47,125 bases of DNA from Acidimicrobiaceae bacterium (GTDB lineage Bacteria > Actinomycetota > Acidimicrobiia > Acidimicrobiales > UBA8190). The DNA lies in assembly GCA_003151955.1 (NCBI GenBank), contig PLZB01000009.1:1-47125 (forward strand), given 5' to 3'. The first letter of the stretch is position 1, and every line of letters starts with the position of its first letter. The position numbers and the translations under genes are program-made. Shown here piece after piece: positions 7,514 to 15,788 of the stretch. The notes below the pieces were generated by a model. That model was given only the letters and a program-made list of their open reading frames with translations. It made no database searches and had not been told where the DNA came from.

Positions 7514-10500
7514 TCACCCGGGTTGCCGCAATGTTTCCGCTCCGTGAAAGGGGGGTGGCTCCGGGTCGAGCCCGCCGGGCCAGAGGGAGCCGAACCCTCC
7601 GGGGAGGACCAGGGTCCCCGGCCCGGGGCCGAGTCGGCCGGCGATCCAGGGGACGAACCGGGCTGCGGCGGCCGGAACGGCCACGGAGGCCCCGGTGGCG
7701 ACGGCGGCCGCCCCGAGGGCGATGCCCCAGCCCACCGGCCCCAGGGGGGTGCAGCCGAAGAATTGGCTGACCCCCGGGGTCTGGATGACGGCAACCAGGG
7801 CCGCCCCCGATGCCGCCGAGGAGACCAGGACGAGCGGGCTCCCCGCCCCCACCAGGGCCGTCTGCCCGAGCTGGGTCCCGACCAGGGCGGCCAGGGCCAC
7901 CGTGCCGGCCCGGCGCCGGGTCCCCGTCCCCCGGGCCACCAGCCAGGCCCCCGAGGCCCCGGCCGCCGTGGTGGCGGCCCGGAGGCCGATCTGGCGGACC
8001 AGGGCCGCTCCGAGGGAGGCCTCGGGGCCCTCGTGGAGGAGGGCCTCGGGGTTCCGGTGGTCGGGGGGCCGCAGCGCGATGGTCATGGCCGGGAGCATGT
8101 CGGTGAGAAGGTTGACGAGCAGGAGCTGCCGGGTCCCGAGGGGGGAGGTCCCGGAGATGGCGGTGGCGAGCACCGTGAAGACCACCTCACCGAGGTTCCC
8201 CCCCACCAGGATGGCCAGGGCCTCCCGGACCGAGGCCCACATGGCCCGGCCCTCCACGATGGCGTCGATGATCGTCTCGATCCGGTCGTCGAGGACGACC
8301 AGGTCGGCGGCGGCCCGGGCCGCCGTCGACCCCCGGCCGCCCAGGGCGATCCCGGTGTGGGCCAGCCGGATGGCCGGGGCGTCGTTGGCCCCGTCCCCGG
8401 TCATGGCCACCGTCCGGCCCACCCGCTGGTAGGCACGGACGATCCGGACCTTGTGGGTCGGGGTGACGCGGGCGAAGACGGCCACGGTGTCGAGGACGGC
8501 GTCGAGCTCCCCGTCGCCCATGGTGTCGATGTCCCGGCCGGTGAGCACCCCCCGGCCGGCCAGGGTGCCCCGGTCGGCCAGGATCCCGAGCTCGGTGGCG
8601 ACGGCCCGGGCCGTGCTGGGGTGGTCTCCGGTGATCATGACCACCTCGACCCCGGCCGCCTGGAGGCCCCGGACCGAGGCCGCCGCAGTGGGCCGGACCA
8701 GGTCGGCGAGGCCCAGGAAGCCGAGGAGCTCCATCCCGGCCACCCGCTCGGCCTCCAGGTCGGGCCGCTCGGAGGCGGGCCGCTCGGCCACGGCCAGGAC
8801 CCGGAGCCCCAGGCCGGCCAGCCGCTCCACCTCGGCGTCGAGGGTCCGACGGACGGCCCGGTCGAGGGGGACCGACCCCTCGGGGGAAGCCCAGCTGGTG
8901 CAGCGGGGGAGGATGACCTCGGGGGCGCCCTTGACCGAGACCCGGGCCCCTCCGGGGCCGGTCCCGACCACGGCGTGGAACCCCCGGGCCGACTCGAAGG
9001 CCAGCTCCCCGAGCGGGACCCAGCCTCCCCCGGGCCCGTGCCCGTTCGAGCCGCTCCCGTTGGCGCGGGTCCCGTTCGAGGCAACGGCGCCGGCCCCGGG
9101 ACCGTCGAGAACGGAGACCCCGGCGGCCAGGGCGCCGTCGACGACGGCCTGGTCGGTGGCGTGGGGCAGGAGGTCGTCCCCTTCGGTCTCGGGACTGGCC
9201 CGGAGGGCGGTGGCGAGGACAACCCGGGCCCGGGGGCCGAGGGCGCCGACCTCCTCGTCGGTGGAGCCGTCGGAGACCCGCTGGAGGGCGATCCGCCCCG
9301 CCGTGAGGGTCCCGGTCTTGTCGAAGCAGAGGACGTCGACCCGGCCCAGGGCCTCGATGGTCCGGGGGTTGCGGACCAGGGCCCCCCGGGTCGAGAGCCG
9401 GTGGGCCGCGGCCAGCTGGGCCATGTTGGCCAGGAGGGGGAGGCCCTCGGGGACGGCCGCCACCATGAGGCTCACCCCCGACCCGACGGCCCGGCGGGGG
9501 CTGTGGCCCCGGAGCATGCTCAGCCCGGCCACCGCCGCCCCGCTGGCCACGGTGGCCGGCACCGTGATGGCGGTGAGATGGGTCAGCCGGGACTCCACCC
9601 CGCTGGGCGGGGGCTCGGGGGCGTCGGCCAGCGTCCGGCCCACCTCGGTGTCCGCCCCGGTGGCCACCACCACGGCCAGGGCCGTCCCGGCCACCACCGT
9701 CGTCCCCTCGTAGAGCATGCAGGACCGGTCCCCGAGATCGGCTCCGTAGACGGCGGCGACGGCTTTCCCGACCGGGAGAGACTCCCCGGTGAGGACCGAC
9801 TCGTCCACCTCGCAGGAGCTGCACTCGAGGAGCCGGCAGTCGGCGGGGACGACGTCTCCCGAGCGGAGCTCGACCACGTCCCCCCGGACGAGGCGGGCCG
9901 GCTCCACCTCGAGGGGCAGCCCGTCCCGACGGGTCCCGACCAGGGTGGTGCTGGTCTGGAGGAGCCGGTCGATCGAGACGTCGGCCCGCATCCGCTGGAT
10001 CCCGCCGAACACGGCGTTGGCGCCGGTGACCCCGGCCACCAGGGCGGCGTCGGTCGCCGATCCGACGGCAGCGGCCAGGCCGGCCCCGACGGCCAGGACG
10101 GGGGTGAGGGGGTTGGCCAGCTCGGCCCCGACGGCCCGGCCCAGCTTCGACAGCGTGGAGGGCTCGGGGACCCGGCGGACCTGGCGCCGGGCCGCCTCGG
10201 ACCCGGTCAGCCCCCCGGGGCCGGACCCCAGCGCCTCGAGGACGGCGTCGGGGCCCATGGCGTGCCAGGCCGTGACCGTCCGGGGGGCCGGGTTGGGCCG
10301 ACGGTTGAGGCCGGCGGCGGTCAGGGTCCCCGAGGCCTGGGCCAGCAGGGCGGCGGCGTTGACCGGGATGGCGGCCCGACGCCCGGCGCCCCCGGCCGGG
10401 CCGGCCAGGATCAGGGCCCCGCCGGCGACGGCCCCACCCGCCGCCATCACGGCACTCCGGGTGCTGACCTGCCGGGCCGCCCCCAGGGCGGAGACGACGA

Positions 10501-12112
10501 AGATGGCGTCGGCCAGGCCCCGGCGGGCCACCAGGTCGGCCCCCCAGGGCGGATGGGGTCCTCCCCCCGTGATGCCGACCGAGCAGTCGGCCGCCACCAG
10601 GGCCCCGTGGCGACCGGTGCCGGCCACCAGGAGGACCCCCTGGCCACCTTCCTGGAGGGTCCGGACCGAGTCGACCAGCCGACGGGCACCCGGGCAGCCC
10701 TCCTCGACCCCGAGCCGGGACCCGACCGTCCCGCTGCCGGCCACGACCAGCCGGCGGCCGTCGCGGCGGGCCGCGTCGACCAGGAGCTCGGCCCTGGGGT
10801 CGAGCTCGAGGTCGACGGCGACCAACCCGACGAGGGCGTCCCGCCGGGCCAGTCCGAGCACGGACCGTCCCCGGCCCAGGGCCCGGGCCCGGGCGACCGC
10901 TCCCCGGGGCGGTTCGACGCCGACGGCGACGAGGGGGCCGAGGACCCAGCCCCCCCGTCGGCTGACCCGGTCGGGCCGCTCCGGGTCGAAGAGGGTAGCG
11001 GCCCGGGCCTGCAGCTCGGCCGGGTCCTCCCCGTCGAGGGCCTCGGCCCCGACGAGCTCGGAGCGGCCGGTGACGAGGATCGGGCCGTCGAGGACGACGA
11101 CGTCGATCCGGTCGAGCCGGCGGAGGACGGTCCGGTCGAGGACCACCACCTCCCGGCGGGCCAGCTCCCGGCCCACCGATGCGGCGAAGGCCTCCCGCCC
11201 CAGTCGGCCCGCCTTGGGGATCCCGGCGGTGATGGCGGCGGCGGCCCGCCTCGGGCTGCCGGTCAGGGCCAGGCCGACCCCGACGCCGGCCGCCGACACC
11301 AGGGCGGCCCCGTCGGCGTAGCGCTCCACCGGGCCGGGCCGCAGCGACCGGGGCCGGGGGGCCGGCTCCACCGGCTCGAGGGGGACCCGGCCATGGCGGG
11401 GGGCGAGCTCCGGCTCCCGGGCCTCCCAGGCCGTCCGGGCCCCCCGGAGCTCCCCGACCGTGGTGGCCCGGTTCACGATGTCGACCATGAGCGCCATGGG
11501 GCCCTGGGTCAGGGACTGGACCAGGGCGTTCGAGAGCCCGAGGCCGATGTCGGTGGCGTGGACCCCGACGTGGTGCTCGAGGAACCGGCGGACCCGGGGC
11601 TCGTTCTCGGCCAGGGAGACGATCGAGGCCAGCTCGACCGGGAAGGGGGTGGCCCGCAGGAGCTGGCCGAACACTCCGGCCCCCAGGCCGGCCACGTCGG
11701 CCCCCAGCCCGATCAGGGCCCGCCGGACCGGCTCCGCGTCGCCCGGGTGCTCCGGCCTCGTGTGGGGGAACCGCTCCCCGTGGACCTGGTGGGCCTCCTC
11801 GACCCCCTCGACCACCTCCACCAGGTCGGCCAGGGAGAGCTCACCGGGGTCGAAGGCCACCACCACCCGGCCCACCACGGCGTTGACCTCGGCCCACTGG
11901 ACCGACCCGAGCCGGGCCAGGGCCCGCTCGACGTCGCGGGCCACCGTGTCCCCGCCCGTCCGGTGGACGGCCCGGACCTCGATGTGGGCCTTCCCCGCCG
12001 CCGTCCAGCTCCGGCGGTGCCGCCGACCCTCACCGATCTGGCCCAACCGGCCGACCTGCTCGGCCACCTGGGCCAGGGGACCCGGGAGGCGGGGACGGGT
12101 CACGACCGGCAC
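7514..12112 (-). CDS. CtpI-like giant P-type cation ATPase with a degenerate N-terminal ATPase-like half
   Basis: 1532 residues. Residues about 40-105 form an HMA-like ferredoxin fold without CxxC. The C-terminal two-thirds is an intact P-type ATPase: TGES (775-778), PEGLP in a membrane helix (about 888-892), DKTGT (931-935, phosphorylated Asp), MITGDHPSTA and MTGDGANDAP. Before it, residues about 250-560 look like a second ATPase headpiece whose catalytic signatures are lost: the DKTGT position reads DGPIL (342-346) and the hinge motif reads VAGTGRHGA (about 496-504). Overall size and order match mycobacterial CtpI. The transported ion is unknown; the PEGLP type resembles Ca/Mg-type pumps more than heavy-metal CPx pumps. 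Start GTG 12112 lies 60 nt after a possible small membrane-peptide gene in the same direction. Confidence 0.9.
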   Translation of the reverse strand: MPVVTRPRLPGPLAQVAEQVGRLGQIGEGRRHRRSWTAAGKAHIEVRAVHRTGGDTVARDVERALARLGSVQWAEVNAVVGRVVVAFDPGELSLADLVEVVEGVEEAHQVHGERFPHTRPEHPGDAEPVRRALIGLGADVAGLGAGVFGQLLRATPFPVELASIVSLAENEPRVRRFLEHHVGVHATDIGLGLSNALVQSLTQGPMALMVDIVNRATTVGELRGARTAWEAREPELAPRHGRVPLEPVEPAPRPRSLRPGPVERYADGAALVSAAGVGVGLALTGSPRRAAAAITAGIPKAGRLGREAFAASVGRELARREVVVLDRTVLRRLDRIDVVVLDGPILVTGRSELVGAEALDGEDPAELQARAATLFDPERPDRVSRRGGWVLGPLVAVGVEPPRGAVARARALGRGRSVLGLARRDALVGLVAVDLELDPRAELLVDAARRDGRRLVVAGSGTVGSRLGVEEGCPGARRLVDSVRTLQEGGQGVLLVAGTGRHGALVAADCSVGITGGGPHPPWGADLVARRGLADAIFVVSALGAARQVSTRSAVMAAGGAVAGGALILAGPAGGAGRRAAIPVNAAALLAQASGTLTAAGLNRRPNPAPRTVTAWHAMGPDAVLEALGSGPGGLTGSEAARRQVRRVPEPSTLSKLGRAVGAELANPLTPVLAVGAGLAAAVGSATDAALVAGVTGANAVFGGIQRMRADVSIDRLLQTSTTLVGTRRDGLPLEVEPARLVRGDVVELRSGDVVPADCRLLECSSCEVDESVLTGESLPVGKAVAAVYGADLGDRSCMLYEGTTVVAGTALAVVVATGADTEVGRTLADAPEPPPSGVESRLTHLTAITVPATVASGAAVAGLSMLRGHSPRRAVGSGVSLMVAAVPEGLPLLANMAQLAAAHRLSTRGALVRNPRTIEALGRVDVLCFDKTGTLTAGRIALQRVSDGSTDEEVGALGPRARVVLATALRASPETEGDDLLPHATDQAVVDGALAAGVSVLDGPGAGAVASNGTRANGSGSNGHGPGGGWVPLGELAFESARGFHAVVGTGPGGARVSVKGAPEVILPRCTSWASPEGSVPLDRAVRRTLDAEVERLAGLGLRVLAVAERPASERPDLEAERVAGMELLGFLGLADLVRPTAAASVRGLQAAGVEVVMITGDHPSTARAVATELGILADRGTLAGRGVLTGRDIDTMGDGELDAVLDTVAVFARVTPTHKVRIVRAYQRVGRTVAMTGDGANDAPAIRLAHTGIALGGRGSTAARAAADLVVLDDRIETIIDAIVEGRAMWASVREALAILVGGNLGEVVFTVLATAISGTSPLGTRQLLLVNLLTDMLPAMTIALRPPDHRNPEALLHEGPEASLGAALVRQIGLRAATTAAGASGAWLVARGTGTRRRAGTVALAALVGTQLGQTALVGAGSPLVLVSSAASGAALVAVIQTPGVSQFFGCTPLGPVGWGIALGAAAVATGASVAVPAAAARFVPWIAGRLGPGPGTLVLPGGFGSLWPGGLDPEPPPFHGAETLRQPG

Positions 12113-12172
12113 CCGGGCCCGCCCGGGACCCCGAGGCCCCGGGGAGGCCCGACCGAGGCCAGGACCCCGAGG

Positions 12173-12319
12173 TCAGGCGGCGAGAGCGAGGAACGATCCG
12201 GAAGTCGGGGCCGGGACCGGACCCGACCTGGTCCGAAGCCATTCGACCAGGCGGAGGAAGGCCAGTCGCAGCGCGATGGCCATCGCTTCGAGGAGCACGG
12301 CTTCCAGGATGATCTCCAC
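12173..12319 (-). CDS. Possible 48-residue hydrophobic peptide upstream of the ATPase
   Basis: A short frame starts at GTG 12317-12319 with a Shine-Dalgarno GGGAGGGA about 5 nt upstream and encodes 48 residues. The first 28 (starting MEIILEAVLLEAMAI) form a hydrophobic to amphipathic helix with Glu residues, followed by WLRTRSG and a Pro/Ser/Ala tail. It ends 60 nt before the ATPase start in the same orientation, so the two may be cotranscribed. P-type ATPases are known to have small helical partners (KdpF, MgtR, sarcolipin), which makes a regulatory or assembly role plausible, but this is inference. A TTG at 12361 would give a 62-residue form without SD. Confidence 0.5.
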   Translation of the reverse strand: MEIILEAVLLEAMAIALRLAFLRLVEWLRTRSGPVPAPTSGSFLALAA

Positions 12320-12484
12320 TTGTTCCCTCCCGACTCGTCCGTAGTACGGGCTCGGGAACAACGGTACGGAGGCGACATGAACGTCCGGTGGTGACTCAGT
12401 AACCGGCAGGTGAACGTTCGATGATCATTTGGTGCCTCGTCACCTCGCCCAGACTAGGGCAGAAGCCAGCTGCCGAAAACGCCT
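12320..12484. other. Intergenic region with TGAACGT direct repeats
   Basis: The heptamer TGAACGT occurs at 12378-12384 and 12411-12417 on the plus strand, 33 bp apart; the second is part of the palindrome GAACGTTC. The region lies upstream of the small ORF and ATPase and could hold their promoter and operator. No other gene is evident. Confidence 0.35.
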
Positions 12485-12943
12485 TCAGCCGGAACGGGCC
12501 AGGAGGGTCCGGCCCACCCAGGCCACCAGCTCCCGGTCCCGGTCGTAGCTGAGGAGGCCGAGTGCCCCCTCGATGGGCTCCCACCGCAGCTCGTCGACCT
12601 CCTCCGAGGGCTCGAAGGCGCCGGTCAGGGGCTCCATCAACCAGTAGGCCACCGTCTTGGGCCGGTCCCTCCGGTCCACGTAGGCCAGGGTCTCGAGGAA
12701 CCGTCCCAACCGGCAGTGGAAGCCGGTCTCCTCCCGGACCTCCCGCAGGGCACAGGCCTCCAGGGTCTCCCCGGGATCGACCTTCCCCTTGGGGAGGGAC
12801 CAGTCGGCCCGGACCGGACGGTGGACCAGGGCGACCTGGAGCTCCCACCGGTCCGAGAGCCTCACCACGACCCCCCCGGCGGCCCGGACGACGGGCCCGG
12901 TGCCCGTTCCCTGCCCGTGGGGGGAGACCAGGGATGGTGCCAT
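12485..12943 (-). CDS. Nudix hydrolase (MutT-like)
   Basis: 152 residues, the usual size for a single Nudix domain. The Nudix box is complete: it begins GKVDPGETLEACAL and continues REVREETGF, with the REVREE glutamates that bind the divalent metal. The preceding SLPKG is typical of MutT/diadenosine-polyphosphate hydrolases. It would hydrolyse a nucleoside diphosphate linked to another moiety, such as an oxidised dNTP, Ap4A or (p)ppGpp-like substrate; specificity is not readable. The ATG at 12941-12943 has TAACGT 7 nt upstream, suggesting a leaderless mRNA. It is divergent from the lipoprotein gene at 13023. Confidence 0.93.
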   Translation of the reverse strand: MAPSLVSPHGQGTGTGPVVRAAGGVVVRLSDRWELQVALVHRPVRADWSLPKGKVDPGETLEACALREVREETGFHCRLGRFLETLAYVDRRDRPKTVAYWLMEPLTGAFEPSEEVDELRWEPIEGALGLLSYDRDRELVAWVGRTLLARSG

Positions 12944-12950
12944 GGCTCCG

Positions 12951-12956
12951 ACGTTA
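12951..12956 (-). promoter_or_regulatory. -10 element TAACGT, leaderless start of the Nudix gene
   Basis: On the minus strand TAACGT ends 7 nt before the ATG; no SD is present. Confidence 0.5.
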
Positions 12957-13022
12957 CCGCCCGGTCCCCCCGGAGCGGAGGACGCTGTAAACCTTCACGG
13001 CCCGCTCCGGTGTCTACCGAGC

Positions 13023-13802
13023 ATGGCGAAGATCCGAAGGGTGAGGGTTGGGGCGTTGGGGGCGACGGCGGTGCTGGGCGTGCTGGCGGTGCTCGGGTCC
13101 TCCTGCTCCACGACGACGACAGCGGGAGGCCCGGCTGCCGCCCAGCCGGGACCGGCCGGCTCGGGGACCACGTCATCTCCTGCGGCCGGCCCGGTCGGTT
13201 GTCTCGATCCCCGGGCGCCGGGAACCGCCCCGGCCGGAGGCTGGCTCCCCGACCCGGGGGGAACCACGGACTACGAGCCCGAGAACGCCGGGGGGCAACG
13301 CACCCCGTCACCGGCTGCGACCCGGCTGGGTGCCGCCATGGCAGGCGACCTCGCCGGCCTGGCCCCGGCCGCCACGACCTTCTCCGTCTCGACGGTTCGG
13401 GAATTTGCCACTCCTACCTGCGTGGTGGACCGGGAGGTCGTTCTCCGTGACCCGGCCGGGGACCTCGCCTTCGTCCGGGTCCTCCAGCTCGCCCGGCCCC
13501 TGAACGCCGGGAGCTTCCCCCTTCTCGGCGAGAGCCTGGCCCGGGTGGACCGACCCGACGGTTCGGTGCTCGTCTCCAACCATGTCGCCGACTCCAGCGC
13601 CGTCGAGGCAGTGTCGGTGGCCGCCGACGGTCTCCTCGTCGACGTCCAGGTCCGCAGCGCCAGCGGCCCTGACACGTCCGGCTTCCCGACCACGATGCCG
13701 CCGGCGCCGAGCTCCGCCCCGCCCGGACCGGCACCGATCACGGAGGCCGGGGCCACCACCCTGGCCGGGGACGTCACCAGCCAGGTCACGGCGGCAGGCT
13801 GA
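13023..13802 (+). CDS. Secreted or lipoprotein-like hypothetical protein
   Basis: 259 residues from ATG 13023. The N-terminus has a basic n-region (MAKIRRVRVG), a hydrophobic h-region and LGSSCS, a probable signal peptide with a loose lipobox (Gly rather than Leu at -3), so Cys may be lipidated. A Thr/Ser/Gly/Pro-rich linker follows. The rest (about 100-225) is a globular region with STVREFATPTCVVDREVVLRD and later DVQVRSASGPD, resembling a beta-rich periplasmic domain. The C-terminus is Pro-rich then ends EAGATTLAGDVTSQVTAAG. I do not recognise a family and no function is proposed. It is divergent from the Nudix gene and lies 58 nt before the CYTH-CHAD gene. Confidence 0.75.
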   Translation: MAKIRRVRVGALGATAVLGVLAVLGSSCSTTTTAGGPAAAQPGPAGSGTTSSPAAGPVGCLDPRAPGTAPAGGWLPDPGGTTDYEPENAGGQRTPSPAATRLGAAMAGDLAGLAPAATTFSVSTVREFATPTCVVDREVVLRDPAGDLAFVRVLQLARPLNAGSFPLLGESLARVDRPDGSVLVSNHVADSSAVEAVSVAADGLLVDVQVRSASGPDTSGFPTTMPPAPSSAPPGPAPITEAGATTLAGDVTSQVTAAG

Positions 13803-13848
13803 GACGCGGGGACCAGCCCCGGCCGGGGATCCGGCGGCGCCGAGGGGG

Positions 13849-13854
13849 TAGCCT
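13849..13854 (+). promoter_or_regulatory. -10 element TAGCCT, leaderless start of the CYTH-CHAD gene
   Basis: TAGCCT ends 6 nt before ATG 13861. Confidence 0.5.
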
Positions 13855-13860
13855 CGGGGG

Positions 13861-15765
13861 ATGGCGAAGGCAGTGGACGGACCTCCCCAGGAGGTCGAGT
13901 GGCAGCTCGACGCCCTCGATCTCCGACCGGTCGAGCGGTGGCTGGCCGCCATCCCCGCCGTCGGGACCGGACCCGAAGCGCGGCCCGTCTCCGCCCTGGC
14001 CGGCCCCGTCCGACGCCTCGTCGACAGCTACCTCGACACGGCGGACTGGAGGATCGGCGTCTCCGGGCACGTTCTCCGGGTCCGCCGGAAGGGCCGGCGG
14101 CTCGAGGCCACCCTGAAGGACAACACCCCGGCCACGGCTGGGCTCCGACGGCGGCTCGAGGTCACGGAGCCCCTCCCCCCCGCCGGTCTGGAGGCTCTCG
14201 GATCCGAAGGTCCCGTCGGGAGCAGGGTCCGGGCCCTGGCCGGAGCACGGCCCCTGGTCCAGGTGCTCGAGGTCCGGACCCGTCGCCGGCCCTGGGCGCT
14301 GCGGGTCGGGGAGGAGACCGTCGGGGAGGTCGCCCTCGACGAGACCGTCATCTCGGTCGGTGACGGCCAGGTCCCCGTCCGGCTCCGCCGGGTCGAGGTA
14401 GAGGTCGAACCGGCCTGGGTCGAGATCCTCCAGCCTCTCGTCGACCGGCTCCGGACCGAGTGCGGACTCCAGGCCGCCACCCTTTCGAAGTTCGAAGCCG
14501 GCCTCCTCGCCGCCGGGCTCCGGATGCCCCCACCGCCGGAGCTGGGGCCGATGGCCGTCCCCGAGGATCCGTCGGTCGGTGACGTCGCCTACGCCGTCCT
14601 CCGCCGCAACGTGGCCGCCATGCTGACCCACGAGGCCGGTACCCGCCTGGGGGAGGACCCCGAGGAGCTCCACGACATGCGGGTGGCCACCCGCCGACTC
14701 CGGGCCGCCCTCGACGTCTTCGTCGACTCCCTGCCGGCCCGGGCCCGGCTGCTGCGGACCGAGCTCGGCTGGCTGGCCGCCACCCTGGGCTCGGTCCGGG
14801 ACCTCGACGTCCAGCTGGAGCGACTCGAGGTCTGGGAGGCCCAGGTCCCTCCGGAGGACGCCGCCGCCCTGGGGGAGCTGGCCGGGCTCCTCGGGGCCGA
14901 GCGCCGGATCGCCCGTGACGACCTCCTAGCCGCCCTGGACTCCTCCCGCTACGAGCGGCTGGTGGCCGGCTGCACCACCATGCTCCGGCTCGGGCCCTCC
15001 CGGCGCTCGGCCGCCACCCGGGCCCCGGCTGTGGCCGTCCTCCCCAGCCTGGTCCACGCCCGCCACCACGACGCCGAGCGAGCCGCCCGCCGGGCCCGCC
15101 GCAGCGGCATCCCGGCCGATTACCACCGGCTCCGGATCCGGGGCAAGCGGCTCCGCTACACCCTCGAATTCACTGCCGACGTCTACGGACCCACCCGGAC
15201 CGGACCCTTCGTCCGCCGGGTGGTCCGGCTCCAGGACGCCCTCGGGCTCATGCAGGACTCCGAGGTGGCCACCACCCGGCTCCGGGAATTGGCCGTGGCC
15301 AACGACGACGTCCTCCCCGGTTCGACCGTCTTCGTCATGGGGGGCCTGGCCGAGCGCTACCGGGCCGAGGCCGAGCGACTCACGGCCGACCTACCCCGCC
15401 ACCTGGAGCTCCTCGGCGGGTCGGAATGGCGGAAGCTCGCGGCCGCCATGGAGCGCCGCCGGCTCGAGCACAGCTCCCTCTTCCCCTGGCCGACGCCGGC
15501 CCCCCGGCCGGCGACCCCCCGGCGGACCGCACCCCAGGTGGAGGCCGTCGGAGCAGGCCAGGCCGACATGACCGACCAGCCCGGCCCGGTCGACGTCCCC
15601 GAGCCGGTCATCCCACCCGCGCCCGCGCCCACACCGGCGCCCACACCCATAGACAGCGACCCCGGGACCGGACCCGACCTCGCCGCCTCGGAGTCACCGG
15701 ATCCCCCGGTCGACCGGCCGGGCGCCGAGGTGCGGGGCCGACCGGCCTCGTCCGAATCGGCCTGA
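13861..15765 (+). CDS. CYTH and CHAD domain protein (polyphosphate-associated)
   Basis: 634 residues. The N-terminal part (about 10-215) is a CYTH/triphosphate-tunnel fold: it carries LVDSYLDTADWRI, VLRVRRKGRRLEATLKD and a later acidic strand VEVEVEPAW, the alternating charged residues that line the tunnel. The C-terminal part (about 235-520) is a CHAD helical domain with the conserved basic helices HDMRVATRRLRA and YHRLRIRGKRLRYTLEF. CHAD domains bind inorganic polyphosphate, and CYTH domains hydrolyse or bind triphosphates, so this is probably a polyphosphate-granule protein or triphosphatase. The final 110 residues are a disordered Pro/Ala/Thr tail. It is convergent with the amine oxidase gene. 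Confidence 0.92.
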   Translation: MAKAVDGPPQEVEWQLDALDLRPVERWLAAIPAVGTGPEARPVSALAGPVRRLVDSYLDTADWRIGVSGHVLRVRRKGRRLEATLKDNTPATAGLRRRLEVTEPLPPAGLEALGSEGPVGSRVRALAGARPLVQVLEVRTRRRPWALRVGEETVGEVALDETVISVGDGQVPVRLRRVEVEVEPAWVEILQPLVDRLRTECGLQAATLSKFEAGLLAAGLRMPPPPELGPMAVPEDPSVGDVAYAVLRRNVAAMLTHEAGTRLGEDPEELHDMRVATRRLRAALDVFVDSLPARARLLRTELGWLAATLGSVRDLDVQLERLEVWEAQVPPEDAAALGELAGLLGAERRIARDDLLAALDSSRYERLVAGCTTMLRLGPSRRSAATRAPAVAVLPSLVHARHHDAERAARRARRSGIPADYHRLRIRGKRLRYTLEFTADVYGPTRTGPFVRRVVRLQDALGLMQDSEVATTRLRELAVANDDVLPGSTVFVMGGLAERYRAEAERLTADLPRHLELLGGSEWRKLAAAMERRRLEHSSLFPWPTPAPRPATPRRTAPQVEAVGAGQADMTDQPGPVDVPEPVIPPAPAPTPAPTPIDSDPGTGPDLAASESPDPPVDRPGAEVRGRPASSESA

Positions 15766-15788
15766 TCCCGGGCCGGGTGGCGCGGGAC

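Noticed and set aside
8187..9824. Arg/Gly/Pro-rich alternative frames within the ATPase gene
   Set aside because: Shadow frames; all catalytic P-type motifs are in the annotated frame.
15766..15788. Short inverted repeat TCCCG...CGGGA between convergent genes
   Set aside because: Only 5 bp of stem; too weak to call a terminator.
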